The notes beneath the pieces were generated by a model that was given only the letters and a program-made list of their open reading frames with translations, made no database searches and was not told where the DNA came from. The position numbers were made by a program, and so were the translations under genes. 64,000 nt of DNA. Source: Gymnopus androsaceus JB14. Lineage: Eukaryota; Basidiomycota; Agaricomycetes; Agaricales; Omphalotaceae. The DNA lies in NCBI GenBank assembly GCA_009733575.1, contig ML769517.1:62001-126000 (forward strand). The letters are read 5' to 3'. Below, in pieces: positions 11,201 through 22,191 of the stretch (position 1 is its first letter; each line of letters starts with the position of its first letter).

Positions 11201-11718
11201 GGTGGTCCCAGGACGATGTCTCTTCCTCCAGCTAATAAGCAGACGCGGAAGGATGTGCATGAGCTGGCCAATGCGTTTGGGTTGAAAAGCCAGAGCAGGG
11301 GAAAGGGTGATTCGAGGTATACGACGTTGACTAAGACGACGATGACTGGGGTGAGGGTGAATCAGAAGAAGGTTGCAAAGATTGCGAGGAGAGGTGGGGG
11401 TGGTGAGTTTGTTGGAGGGTCGGATATCTGGAAGAAGCATGCTGAGAAGTCGAAGGGAATGCCGAGACATAAGGAAGGTGATGAGGTTGGAAAGGTATTA
11501 TCATTTCATTTATTTTTTATTTTTGCTATCACTCTTGCTGACGCTCCATGTCCTTCCAGGCTGCTCCCAAGATCAACGAAACGAACATTGGGTTCAAAAT
11601 GTTGGCTTCGATGGGATGGACGGACGGTGATCCGATTGGATTAAGTGTCGGTGGTTTGCAGAACCCTCTCACTGCAGTTATCAAGCACACGAAATTGGGT
11701 CTTGGAGCGACGAAATAG
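8260..11718 (+). CDS. SQS1: SQS1-type splicing factor (R3H and G-patch), one frameshift
   Basis: Model join(8260..8458,8512..8820,8879..10681,10754..10871,10929..11494,11560..11718), about 1050 residues. Order: an RGG-rich N-terminus, a long disordered middle, acidic Asp/Glu tracts (10040-10470), a Lys-rich stretch, an R3H domain (TTLVQQIRRFIDDIGGP; then HELANAFGL) and a C-terminal G-patch (IGFKMLASMGWTDGDPIG; LGLGATK). Yeast SQS1/PFA1 with the same end binds and activates the helicase PRP43 in splicing and ribosome maturation. The large exon needs one base removed: a run reading ggaaaggg near 10520 is ggaaggg in the tandem copy, and the extra A leads to TAA at 10549-10551. The remaining exons fit once corrected. 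The start lies at the edge of the F-box duplication. Confidence 0.8.
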
Positions 11719-12174
11719 ACTAGAAATACAATATCTTTTTGGCCTCTAGTAGATTGTGACGAGCTCCTTGTATATTGAATATCGTTGCGTTCTCAGAAAT
11801 GTACACACTTTTGATTCACCTTGTATCTGGTTTACCAAGCCGTTGAAACCCGTCTTGGGCACGGGGTATTGTAAACTGCAGCTCCCGAGCCCAATTTCGA
11901 ACTAATTCGCAAGACGTTGAACACTACTATATTTGTCCAAACTGTACTAACAAGCTCTGGATGCTCGAGTAGGCAGGCAGCAGCCCTGTAGGGGCCCCGC
12001 ATGTACTGCGATGTGATAAAGAGTGTATGGCTGTACAAGTATTACTGCTAGAATAAAAATTATACTAGTAAAAGATTAAGTAGCTGGGTGGGAGGAAGAG
12101 TAGCGGTAACAGACAGAGGGAAGAACGAGATTTAATAAGAGTATTTATTAAGTACAGAAAATATGAGAGGAACG

Positions 12175-12500
12175 TACCTGGCGAGACAGAGGAAAGAGCG
12201 AGCTGGCTTCCATGTCCCACCGAGTACAAATCTGTCCGAGGGCATCAAGTCCGTCCAAGGTTATTTTCAGAGGCTCCGTGGGCTGAGTACAGTGAGCACG
12301 AAGTCGCTCAATGTTGTCTTGCTGCTCACCATCAACATGATACAATCCACGTAACTGTTCGATTCCAAACGGTTTTCGACCACCCTCCATCTGAAATCGT
12401 CTTCCTTGAACTCTTCTGTAGCCACAAACACATTATCTTGCTTTCCACGTCGATAACCAGGAAATTCAACTGGAAATTCATCGGCGAGATTGGCGCCCAC
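12175..12500 (-). pseudogene. Unrecognised coding-like fragment in the SQS1 spacer
   Basis: Leftward reading gives two open stretches in different frames (one with GYRRGKQDNVFVATEEF, the next with GLYHVDGEQQDNIERL) and then a good splice donor CAG|gtacgt near 12176. It looks like an exon of an unknown gene with one indel. Parts recur in the second spacer near 15700-15990, more decayed. Function unknown. Confidence 0.35.
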
Positions 12501-12755
12501 AACCTGAATTTAACCGCCTGTCTCAAGCCTGTCTTCTCTCTCTTCCCATCACAGAGTGAGTGGATGCATAAAGGGTACCCAGGTAAGCTCCGCTGCTCGT
12601 TAAACAAGAACATAGAGGCAATGGTCGAAGATTTCGAGCTAGTAGAGGCAGATGCAGGGCGGAGGTAGATATTTGCCCTAAACCACCCACCCGGAATTGG
12701 GGAGCGATGAAATAGACTAGAGACGAAATATCTTTTGGCATCTTGATTTGCATTT

Positions 12756-14177
12756 ATGAGCTCCAGATATCGTCGTTCTCATACTGCAGATGATCTAGCG
12801 GACGAGCAAAGGATGCGCGAGGAGGATGAAGATTTGGATGCGGATGGTACTAGTGAAGAGGGCTCAGAGGAAGAGAGCGACGAAGACGAAGACGAAGAGC
12901 TGGAGCAGATTATGGATTTCGAGGAACGAATGCCTATTGTGGAGCCCGGAGACGAATCCGAAGACGACGAAGACGAAGATGATGAGGAAGAGGATCATCA
13001 AAGCACCAATTCCAGTTTCCAGGCGCGACTTGAACGTCTCCGGAAGGGATCCCAGAACGGCAGTCAAAGTAAAAGCAAAGATAAAGGAAAGGGGAAGGCA
13101 AAATCGAGGGCGGATAGTGAAGATGATGATTCTGATGATGATATTCATGTAAGTTGTTCAATTTCTGGTTTATTTTCTAGTTTAATTTTTTTGGTACTTG
13201 AACTGATGCTATTTTTTAAAGGATATTCTTGACGAGAATGAAGATATACTCAACGGCCGGGATAAGAAAGCCAAGAAGGAACTTTTCCAAGCCGTATACA
13301 ACGGCGGCTTTGAGGATATAGACATGTGGAAGCCTGCACGTAAGTTCTCAACCTTTCTTTCTTTTCACCGAACGCAACTACTCCCAGGAAAAGCAAAAGA
13401 CAAATATAAAGACCTTCCTCCAAACCTAGCTGACCTCTGGCAGAAGGGCCAAGCCAAGAAAGCAGCCTACAAACAAAAACGCGAGCTTGCCCGACTCTCA
13501 GCCGCCGCCGATCCCCTGCTCCCCAACAAGGGCGGCAAAAAAGGCCGAAAAGCCACCCGCGCAGCTGCCAAACTCGATCCAACCATCACCGTCCTCCCAA
13601 ACCGTGTCATCGACATAACTACTCTCGTACAACAAATCAGACGGTTCATTGACGATGTCGGTGGTCCCAAGACGATGTCTCTTCCTCCAGCTAAAAGGCA
13701 GACGCGGAAGGATGTGCATGAGCTGGCCAATGCGTTTGGGTTGAAAAGCCAGAGCAGGGGAAAGGGTGATTCGAGGTATACGACATTGACCAAAACGACT
13801 ATGACTGGGGTGAGGGTGAATCAGAAGAAGGTTGCGAAGATTGTGAGGAGGGGTGGGGGTGGTGAGCTCGTTGGAGGGTCGGATATCTGGAAGAAACATG
13901 CTGAGAGGTCGAAGGGAATGCCGAGACATAAGGAAGGTGATGAGGTTGGAAAGGTATTATCATTTCATTTATTTTTTAATTTTGCTATCACTCTTGCTGA
14001 CGCTCCATGTCCTTCCAGGCTGCTCCCAAGATCAACGAAATGAACATTGGGTTCAAAATGTTGGCTTCGATGGGATGGACGGACGGTGATCCGATTGGAT
14101 CAAGTGTCGGTGGTTTGCAGAACCCTCTCACTGCAGTTATCAAGCACACGAAATTGGGTCTTGGAGCGACGAAATAG
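12756..14177 (+). CDS. SQS1 partial tandem copy, 3' half
   Basis: Model join(12756..13148,13222..13339,13388..13953,14019..14177), 411 residues, open throughout. It repeats the acidic tract, the R3H domain and the G-patch of the gene upstream with the same exon lengths (118, 566 and 159 bp). It lacks the RGG N-terminus and about 450 residues of the middle, and has an 18-codon in-frame deletion before the first intron (a HWGRNRTW-containing segment in the parent). The first eight or so codons come from a 3'-UTR-like sequence, not from SQS1 coding. It keeps the frame at the point where the parent has an extra base. Whether it is expressed is unknown; there is no evident promoter beyond the spacer. 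Confidence 0.6.
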
Positions 14178-14328
14178 ACTAGAAATAAAATATCTTTTTG
14201 GCCTCTAGTAGATTGTGACGAGCTCCTTGTATATTGAATATCGTTGCGCTCTTAGAAATGCACACACTTTTTGAATCATCTCCTATCTGGTTCACCAAGC
14301 CGTTGAAACCCGTCTTGGGCACCCAGTA

Positions 14329-14708
14329 CTTGCTATGCCATAAAGTGAGCGAATTTTCACTTACACAGGCCACAGTCATAAATGATGTGAATTTAGTATC
14401 TACTGAAAGCAGAAAAAATACACTTTAGCATCTCCTTTATCTGACTAGCACCATGAGTAGGCAGTCCAATGAGCATAAGCCTCAGAAAATGAGGGGAACA
14501 TCTTGCAAGTCAATAAAATCACATTTTCTGGCCCATATAAAGGTAATTTAAATCAGTGCATATGTCGGATCTTCGGGCCAGACATTGTTCAGAACATTCA
14601 CTTAGATTATGTAGAGGTTTAATCAAGTTTTTAAAGCCAGTGAAAAGCTCAAAAATTGGCGACTACAGGCTCAAAAACAGAAAAAATACACTCACTTTAT
14701 GGCATAGC
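14329..14708. mobile_element. MITE with 18-bp perfect TIRs
   Basis: 380 bp present in the second spacer and absent at the matching place in the first (around 11868). It is bounded by gctatgccataaagtgag and its exact reverse complement (ends at 14332 and 14708). TA lies directly outside both ends (14327-14328 and 14709-14710), suggesting a Tc1/mariner-type target. There is no coding capacity. It is younger than the SQS1 duplication. Confidence 0.75.
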
Positions 14709-15267
14709 TAGTAAACTGCAGCTCCCGAGTCCAGTTTCGAACTAATTCTCAAGACGTTCAGCACTACTATATTTGTCCAAAGTGTACATGTAACAAGCTC
14801 TGGATGCTCGAGTAGGCAGGCAGTAGCCCTGTAGGGGCCCCGCATGTACTGGGATGCTAGCAATGGCTGTACAAGTATTACTGCTAGAATAAAAATTATA
14901 CTAGTAAAAGGATAAGTAAGGAAGGGTAGCGGTAACAGATAGAGGGAAGAACGAGATTTAATACGAGCATTTACCGAGATGAGAGGGACGTACAGTGGAA
15001 AGAGCGAGCTGGCTTCCGTGTCCCACCAAGTGCAAATCTACCTATGAAAGAAAGTCAGCGTGGACTGAGGCTCAGCTTGAAACAAGAGATGATAACCCAA
15101 AATGCCACCGCATTCGAGCTCTAAGAGAGTATGATTGCTCATCCCACTTGGACCTTGCAGGTGGGGATATCAGGTTAGCGTGCTGTGTAGTGTAAGATGC
15201 TGAGACTTACACACCATGATTAGACTTGTGTAATCCTAGGGAACACTAGGAGTTTCAACTACTCCAG

Positions 15268-15485
15268 CTACAAGTACCTCGCTAAACGGTAAACCAAGTT
15301 CTCGGATAGAACGCTGTTAATAAGGATATTCTCCTTGTCCTCCTCAGGATAGATACCGGAAAGGATGGTATGTAAATCGTCCACCTTCCTTTTCCAGTCA
15401 TTGGGAGCGAATCGTGGAAAATTAAGGTTGGGATTGCGCAGTCGGGCAGCGAATCGCGCGAAAGCAATATAGAAGATTTCGATTA
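15268..15485 (-). pseudogene. Unrecognised 72-codon coding fragment
   Basis: An open stretch without ATG that ends in TAG, with protein-like composition (for example NDWKRKVDDLHTIL and YPEEDKENILI). It resembles the C-terminus of a real protein. Upstream it fades into the duplicated spacer. Family not recognised. Confidence 0.35.
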
Positions 15486-16303
15486 GAGGCCTCGGGGGGC
15501 TGGAGCACCAGGTGGTTTCACAGCTTCATCCCATATCTTGTTATCCACGAGGATAAGATCAATCCCACTGTCACAATGAAAAACTTCCCTCATGTCTCCC
15601 CTGATCCATAGCGCTGTGTGTAAACCCACCACAGTAGATCTAATCGGTTTATCGATACAATGTGTTGAATAAATTGAGTTGTTCGCGACACCAAGCCTGT
15701 CCAAGGTTGTTTTCAGAGGCTCCTTGGGAAGCTGGGCTGAGTACAGTGAGTCTTGCTTTCCACGACGTTCGTTAACCAGGATATTCAACTGGAAATTCAT
15801 CGCGAGGGGCTTCTCGCCATGAAGAGATTGGCGCCCACAACCTGAATTTAAGCGTCTACTTCTTTCTCTTCCCCATACATCGCAGAGTGAGTGATAAGGG
15901 TACCCAGGTAAAGTTCCGCTGCTCGTTAGACAAGAACAAAGAGGCAATGGTCGAAGATTTCGAGTTAGTAGAGGCAGAGGCAAGACCACTCTAAACACCG
16001 ATGAAATAGACTGCTAGATTTGCATTATGAGCTCCGAATATCGTCGTTCTCAGAAATGCACACACTTTTAAAGCACCTTTACTGTATTGCAAAGTAAAAG
16101 GTCAAAGTAAAATGAATCGTACAAACACAACGTAGAGTAGAATATTTATACGGTAACTGTATAGAAACAAAATTGTCCGACGGAAGCGATAAAGCCATCC
16201 TCACTAGATGAACGCAAGCAAGTAAGCTTCAAGTGTAAGAAAAGGAAAAATAAAATAAACTAAACGAGTGTGAACGAAAGTGATATTAGCTCCAGTATCA
16301 CGA

Positions 16304-17285
16304 TCAGTTGGTCTCTTCGGTGACTTTCAAGTCTTCCTTGAGAGGAGCCTTCTCGTCAACGATGTAAACGGGGGGAGACACGAAAATTTCCTCGGCGTCG
16401 TATTGGTTGAGGACAGGAACGTAACTGATTTCCTCTTCCTCACGGCTGCCCTTGATAGTTCGATAAGCGACAATGGTGAGGACCCAGAACATTCTAAGAA
16501 GGACACCGAGCCCACATCCTGTCGAAGAAAGAATTAGTCGATACAGAGTTAAAGTAAAATTTCAATTAATCAAGCTCACCAAGAACAAAGGCAACAGCGC
16601 GGCCCTCCCAAGGACCAAGAGCCATAAGAGAAAAGTGTAGTCGTCTCAAGAACGAATCCTTCTGGCCCTTGAAATGGAAGCCACCCTTTCCGTGGAAGTG
16701 GTGCTTGTGATGGTGCTTGTGGTGAACTGGGCCCTCTTCGCTGTCATGCATGGACTGCATCTCCTTATGATGGTGATGAGAATGTTTAGGGCGTTCACTA
16801 TCTTCCTCCTCAACGTTTATCTCATCCTCTGGCTGTTCATGGTGATGATGAGAGTGCCCATGGTGTTTGTGGACTCTAACTTCGCCGTCCTTGAGCTCCG
16901 AGTGATGGTTGTGGCCCAAGTCAGTCTCAATCAAGGGCATTCCGAGCGCATGTCTAATGGTGTTGGAGATCGAAATGGAGAAGGAGAGAGACTTGGACTT
17001 CTGTCGCAAGCGGGCGCCAGCACACCCTCGTCGAGTGCCGTTATTCTTGCCATCTGTATGGATATGGTGGAATGTTGGGGGGAGTGCCGCAGCTCCATTG
17101 CTGGGCTCGACAGACGTAGAGCCCAGGGAAGAAGCCTCGGAGGCGATAAAGACAACGCGCAGAGGGCTAGCGTTGACCTGGACTAGAAAACAAAAGCCAG
17201 AATTAGCACACGTTATCGTAGATCTGAGCAAGCAAAACGTACGGAGGCCAGCACCAGCAAGGATAAACAAAGCAGAAAGTTTCAT
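16304..17285 (-). CDS. His-rich single-pass membrane protein
   Basis: Model complement(join(16304..16518,16580..17182,17243..17285)), 286 residues, intact. It has a signal peptide (MKLSALFILAGAGLL, then a probable cut after VNA), a lumenal part with repeated His clusters (HGHSHHHH, KHSHHHHK, HHKHHHKHHFHGK) mixed with Glu/Asp, and one hydrophobic helix crossing the last exon junction (VLGCGLGVLLRMFWVLTIVAY). A short acidic cytosolic tail of about 50 residues follows. The His clusters suggest divalent metal binding (Zn, Ni or Cu), but no known transporter fold is visible. It is transcribed away from the membrane protein at 18675. I do not recognise a named family. Confidence 0.8.
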
Positions 17286-18674
17286 ATGGATTTATTCTAC
17301 TGGGTTATGAGGATTAGAGGGAGACAACGGGAGGGGAAAGATAAATTGCGTACAATTGCGTACTGTGTATAAAGGTTTGAAGTAAGGTAGAAAGCTGCGG
17401 ACGAGTCAGCATGAGCTACCGGCAGCTCGGCTTGACGGCCGCCTCCCCGACGTCTCAAAATAGCAGCGTTTTTCCCGCGCAACTTCCTCTCCAGCCTCCT
17501 CTCCAGCTCTCCAGCTCTATCGATCTCGGATTTTTTTTCCATCGACAATGCTCTGATTTGAACAGAGAAAGGAAGGAGGAACGCCAGGCCAGATTTGGGT
17601 CAGATACTCAATTCTCTGCCCAACGAGTTATAAATAAACCTCTGCCTCCCTTTGGCCTCCCTGCATTTATCGTAAAGATTAGGCGAGCTACTGCGGCTTG
17701 CTGCGCATTGGGTCACGCCGTCCGGGCAAGCGTAATATGCGATGTCGATGATTTTGTTCTCGAAGAGTACGTGTGCGCGCGCGAGGGAGTAGAGGAGGAA
17801 CACGAACAAAGCCCAAGCTCAGACAGTTTCGTAGTTGCTCTGCAGCGATGAAAGACGATAAACGGAGACACGAGGGAGGATATGGGAGGAACAGGATTCG
17901 GGAGGGAGACTTATGCCTGGGATTTGACGCATTTGGATAGGTTGAAACGTTAAAGTCTTGAATGGGACAATCAATATCTGTGTCGACTTCAAAGCTTGAT
18001 GGCGGACCTGGGTGAAGACGGACAGCTAATCGGACAAAGGCTCTGACCGTTCGTGGCTCTGGGTCAGAATACTCTGCTAACTCTTATGCACGACGCGCGC
18101 CCTTCCGCTCTATCTCTTTCTTATCCTTGTTGACCCTCCGCCTATCTCCGTCGCAGTGCCGTCGCCAATCCTTCTTTCTCGACTCGCCTTAGGATGATTT
18201 CCATTGCCAAAGTGATTCAAATCGCTCTGCATATTCATCGTTTGTCGCTAACTACTTAGTATCGAGTCGTCTGCTGGCTCGCGAATTCCTCTACTCGTCG
18301 ATAATCGGATTTAATGACGTTTGAAACTACTACTTTGTAAATCGCAGACCAATATACCTTCTCCTTGCAGCACACAGGATCGAACCTCTTTCGTCGACGT
18401 TGAAGATTGACGTTGACCCTGAAGAACAGAACAGGAAATCTATTTCGGGGAATGGGTACACTCAGTCATATCTTTAGCTCAAATTTGGCTCGCTGAAACC
18501 GTCAGACTGTTCTTGTGACTCTCAGCAATAAGACTCGATGATACTTACGATATTTGGATCTGGAAATTAGGATTCTGTGAATGTAATGACGCATCCAATC
18601 CTCGTGTCAAACTAAACTTGTGTTGAAACGAAATCGCACAGAATCCATGTGTTCAGCCTTTCTCTTCTGCAGCC
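17286..18674. promoter_or_regulatory. Divergent intergenic region
   Basis: 1.4 kb between two divergent genes. It holds pyrimidine-rich tracts and a tetranucleotide-like CTCTCCAG run near 17490. The open frame at 17411-17851 has no splice or family support and is taken as chance. Confidence 0.45.
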
Positions 18675-19774
18675 ATGGCAGACACCCCAAGCCTGACCTC
18701 AAGCGATGGAGTAATGAAGTCCGATTTTGCTCAGGTCCATGGACCAAGTTCAGAAGGGAATCCTGAGATATCTTCAGGCCCTCGACACGAGGAAGTACAT
18801 AGTACGTATCTGTATCCTAAAGATGCTACGTTTTTCGAGGCTGATAAACCTTTTAGTGTTACTGCCGCATCGAGGTGACAATGGACTAGACGGACTGAGT
18901 GTATCTCGTTTTGTCCCTCCTACATACGACGAGGCGTTACTTGGTATCAAAACCAAGATTGCTCGACAGGAAGAAGTTCTTCGACGACATCATGTCCCTC
19001 GCCATTGGAAACCACCTGGCCATAGAATAGGAAAGATTGCCTTTAACGCTTTGTGCCTCATGTCTTTCGGACATGCAGGACTCGACTCTGTCTGGGCAGC
19101 TATCATGCTCTGGGAAGAAGGAGATGAGAGTGCATGGGCGGAAGGAATTCAGCAGACGCTTGATAGATTGACAAATATCAACGTGGTGGTATGGATGGAA
19201 CGATTTAATGACTGCATGCTCATCGTAAATCCTAGGCTAGCTTGCTTCTTTCTACCTGCGCCGCATTTATCACTACCCCTCCACCTAATCCAGCCATGGT
19301 GAATTACACTCTGCGTGGCCCGTATTTATGTATACTTGGGTCATTTGCACTCCTCATCGGAGGGATAATTGTATGTTCAGCTTCTCTCCTGGTGACTGGA
19401 AAGGCGCGGCCATATTGGGCTAAAGAGGCATGTTTCCAGTAATCGATTACGCTCATAATTAATATCGCTACAGGTGCTATACGCAAACCGCTTTCACGTC
19501 TACTGCACATTAGCGATGCTCTCGTATCCTTTTGTCTCGATTGGGATAGCGACATTGCTGTTGGCATTCGGTAAGTGGCTCTACATTTTATCTATCCGTC
19601 GGTAACGTTAGTACTTCCTCAGGTTTGTTGAGTGCGGTTTGGAGCGCCCAGGATCGAGGCTCAGCATGCGTAATAGTTCTCATTCTACCAATATCTATGG
19701 CTGTTCTTTTTGGAGTGTCGAACGCCACAGCCAAAGCCAAGTCGCGGCTAAGGGAACGGGAAAGCAATGCCTGA
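18675..19774 (+). CDS. Four-helix membrane protein, uncharacterised
   Basis: Model join(18675..18801,18857..19188,19236..19427,19474..19570,19623..19774), 299 residues, in frame throughout. The first 120 residues are soluble (PPTYDEALLGIKTKI and a RHHVPRHW patch). Hydrophobic segments then follow: around VVASLLLSTCAAFITT, YLCILGSFALLIGGIIV, YPFVSIGIATLLLAFGLL and VIVLILPISMAVLFGV. It ends in a basic tail (KSRLRERES). The third intron has a GC donor (GAG|gcatgt, acceptor ctacag); only this choice keeps the hydrophobic segment in frame. Function unknown; it resembles lineage-specific basidiomycete membrane proteins. Confidence 0.7.
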
Positions 19775-22191
19775 TAGTGAGTCACAGAACTGGTTCAAAC
19801 GATGCCCCTGTCTGCTGGTCTTGTGTGTTGTAACTGACTTTTAGTAGTTTGGGTTATTATGATACTTTTCGACATGAACCACTCTCGTCATCCCTTCAAG
19901 TCCTTCTTAACTGATGGTGCAGCGTATCTGTTCAGCGCTAATATATTCAATTGGATCAAACGTCTAGATAATCTACATCGAGTTTAAAGAACGCATTCAA
20001 AGTTGAATTTTCTGTGAGACAAAATTCAAAGAAACATGCATGTTCGTATTACACAGGGGAATATTTATCGAGTTTGGCCTCCTTGAGTTTCTGCTATAAG
20101 TACCAGGGCAGACGATTCACACACACCGTCAATGATTATACTTCATATGACGCCAGGAGTGTTTAAGCGCCTGCTATCACTCGCTTTGACCGTGGCGACA
20201 TTGTTGATTGATGTCAGCACTCCTTTGGCCCTTCAGGTGATCATGGTTTTATTCATTGACGGGAGCTCAAATAACCTGCTCCTATGTATGTGGCGCACAA
20301 AACTTCAAACTCAGCGCTCATACTTTGAAATGAAAGCAACAATCGATTTCGATTAATATATCATAATACATATTCTGTCTTCAGGTGATATTGGTTCCCA
20401 CTTTTCATTGATTCACGGGAACTCAGAGTCATACTAATTCCTCCTATCCAAGTGGTTAGCTACATGTCAGCTAGCCTTCAGCGCATCAACAGTCGCATAA
20501 GCTTTAAACCGCTACCATTGCTCATATTTTGAGATGAAAGCGACGGTCGATTGATATTTTGTCAGCCCTCAGGTAAATTTTGTTTCGAACTTTTCATTCA
20601 TTCATAGGAGCCACAGGAGTTCATGATACATCATCATGTAGTTCAAGCTCTAGCCGCACAACCTTGTTTATCGATATCGTTAAGATATCATTGGGTGAGT
20701 GTGTGAGTGCTGAATTCCGATAGTCCGATATATGTGTGCTCTGATATTGCTATTCTGGCTGGCAACGTAATAATACTATGATTGTATGCGCATCATGCTT
20801 CAGCTAATAGTTGGCTAGATTCTCATTGCTGCTATTCCATCGAAGTTCTGTTAGTATAACAATTAACATTGACAACGCTCCCGACTTCATATTGGCGACC
20901 TCAGACATGGATGACCCTCGATCTTAGCCTATCCATAGCTATAACGCTGAGCTAGGGGTGAGTCGAGGGAAACATCCTCATTACATATCAACGATTGCCT
21001 TCATGACACTGAGTTCAATCAGGTTGGCTTACGCATCAAGGAAATAACGATTGCCTTCACGATACAAGCAGACCAGGGAGGAAAAAATCGACCCTTTTAA
21101 TCGTGAGTGACGACCATAACGACGCACACCATATGTACCATGCCATACTCCTGTCATCGTCATTCCCATTCTCGAACTCAGCGTCGCTCCGCGGACACCG
21201 AAACTCTTTATTTACAGTATGCAACTCCTCCCGTTATTGTCAGGCATTATTTCGATTTTTATTTTCGGGGGATATGCGATGCGAAGTTACGCGGTGTCCG
21301 AGACCATTCAGACGAGCAACAATAGGTATTACTGTAGTCATAGACCTGCTCAATTGGTCCATACGTTGGGCTGACCATGGATCCTTGTAGGTAACGCACC
21401 TTGATTTTGATTTTGACCTACTAGGTCTTCGAATCCCTGGCATGTTAATTTCCATCCTTCAATACAACAACCGATTCGCACAGTGGCTTGAATCAATATC
21501 TTAAATTCTGATGCATGCTCGCCATACCAAGTCTCTATGATTTATATGGTTTTGCTACAACGTTCAGCGATTCAGTAAGTTCAGCTCAGTTCAAGAACAG
21601 TCTCGAGTGAGCCGGAATTCCCGAGAGTTCACTCATAACTGTAACATTCATTGCTGCGACTCCTCTCCGCCGATCCGTTCTAACATCAATCCTATCCTAT
21701 CCTTCTGTCTTTTCTGATTCCAAAATCCACATACATAGTAACGTTTATCTGCCACGGACATTGGATGGACGATAACAATTGACGTTATGTATGGAAATCA
21801 GATTCAGAATATTCCAAGTAGTACTTAGGACATAGGGTAGTAGATCTGGTGACCAGGAATTCGGTGTTGCACGAGAGTTGAATGGGAAGTATTCAGAGTA
21901 AGCCAGTGCTGAAGAGTATAGCGCTGCAAGTCGAGGAGTACTAGTAGTTGGCGTCGTTCTTGGGCCCGGCGAAACGCGTCCTGAACGCACACACAAGAGC
22001 CGGGAAGTCCTTTTGGCGTTCTTCGTGATCGAAGGCAACAGGCGGCGGAACCTGGCAGATTTCGAATAGGAAGGCGATGTGACGATGTCATTGTGGTGCC
22101 GACATACACGCTTCTAACTGGAATCTCTCCTCTCTTCTCTACTGCCATCATCTTCCCTTGAAAAACTGAAATCCTCGAAACAATTCGAATC
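19775..22191. other. Intergenic, 2.4 kb
   Basis: No gene recognised. It holds the 3' flank of the membrane protein, a degenerate tandem repeat at 20230-20610 and the promoter side of the ornithine aminotransferase gene. Confidence 0.5.
20230..20610 (+). repeat. Degenerate tandem repeat, about three units
   Basis: A unit containing 'caggtgat..tggtt...ttcattgatt...gggag' followed by 'gctcatactttgaaatgaaagcaac' appears around 20235, 20318-20445 and 20519-20612 with many substitutions. Spacing is about 150-200 bp. No coding sense. Confidence 0.5.

Larger units (their letters stand above)
10262..16075 (+). repeat. Tandem duplication of SQS1 3' half and spacer
   Basis: 10262 onward recurs at 12781 onward (offset 2519): coding, 3' UTR and then the spacer (11860-12240 matches 14710-15045). 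SQS1 3'-end sequence (gatgaaatagact... then cgttctca) occurs four times, near 11705, 12705, 14165 and 15998. The downstream spacer half (12240-12780) matches 15690-16075. The copy junction at 12780 joins a UTR copy to mid-exon SQS1. Confidence 0.75.

Noticed and set aside
17411..17851. 146-codon plus-strand open frame between the divergent membrane genes
   Set aside because: Low-complexity start, no domain, no splice pattern, and it covers the promoter region of an intact gene.
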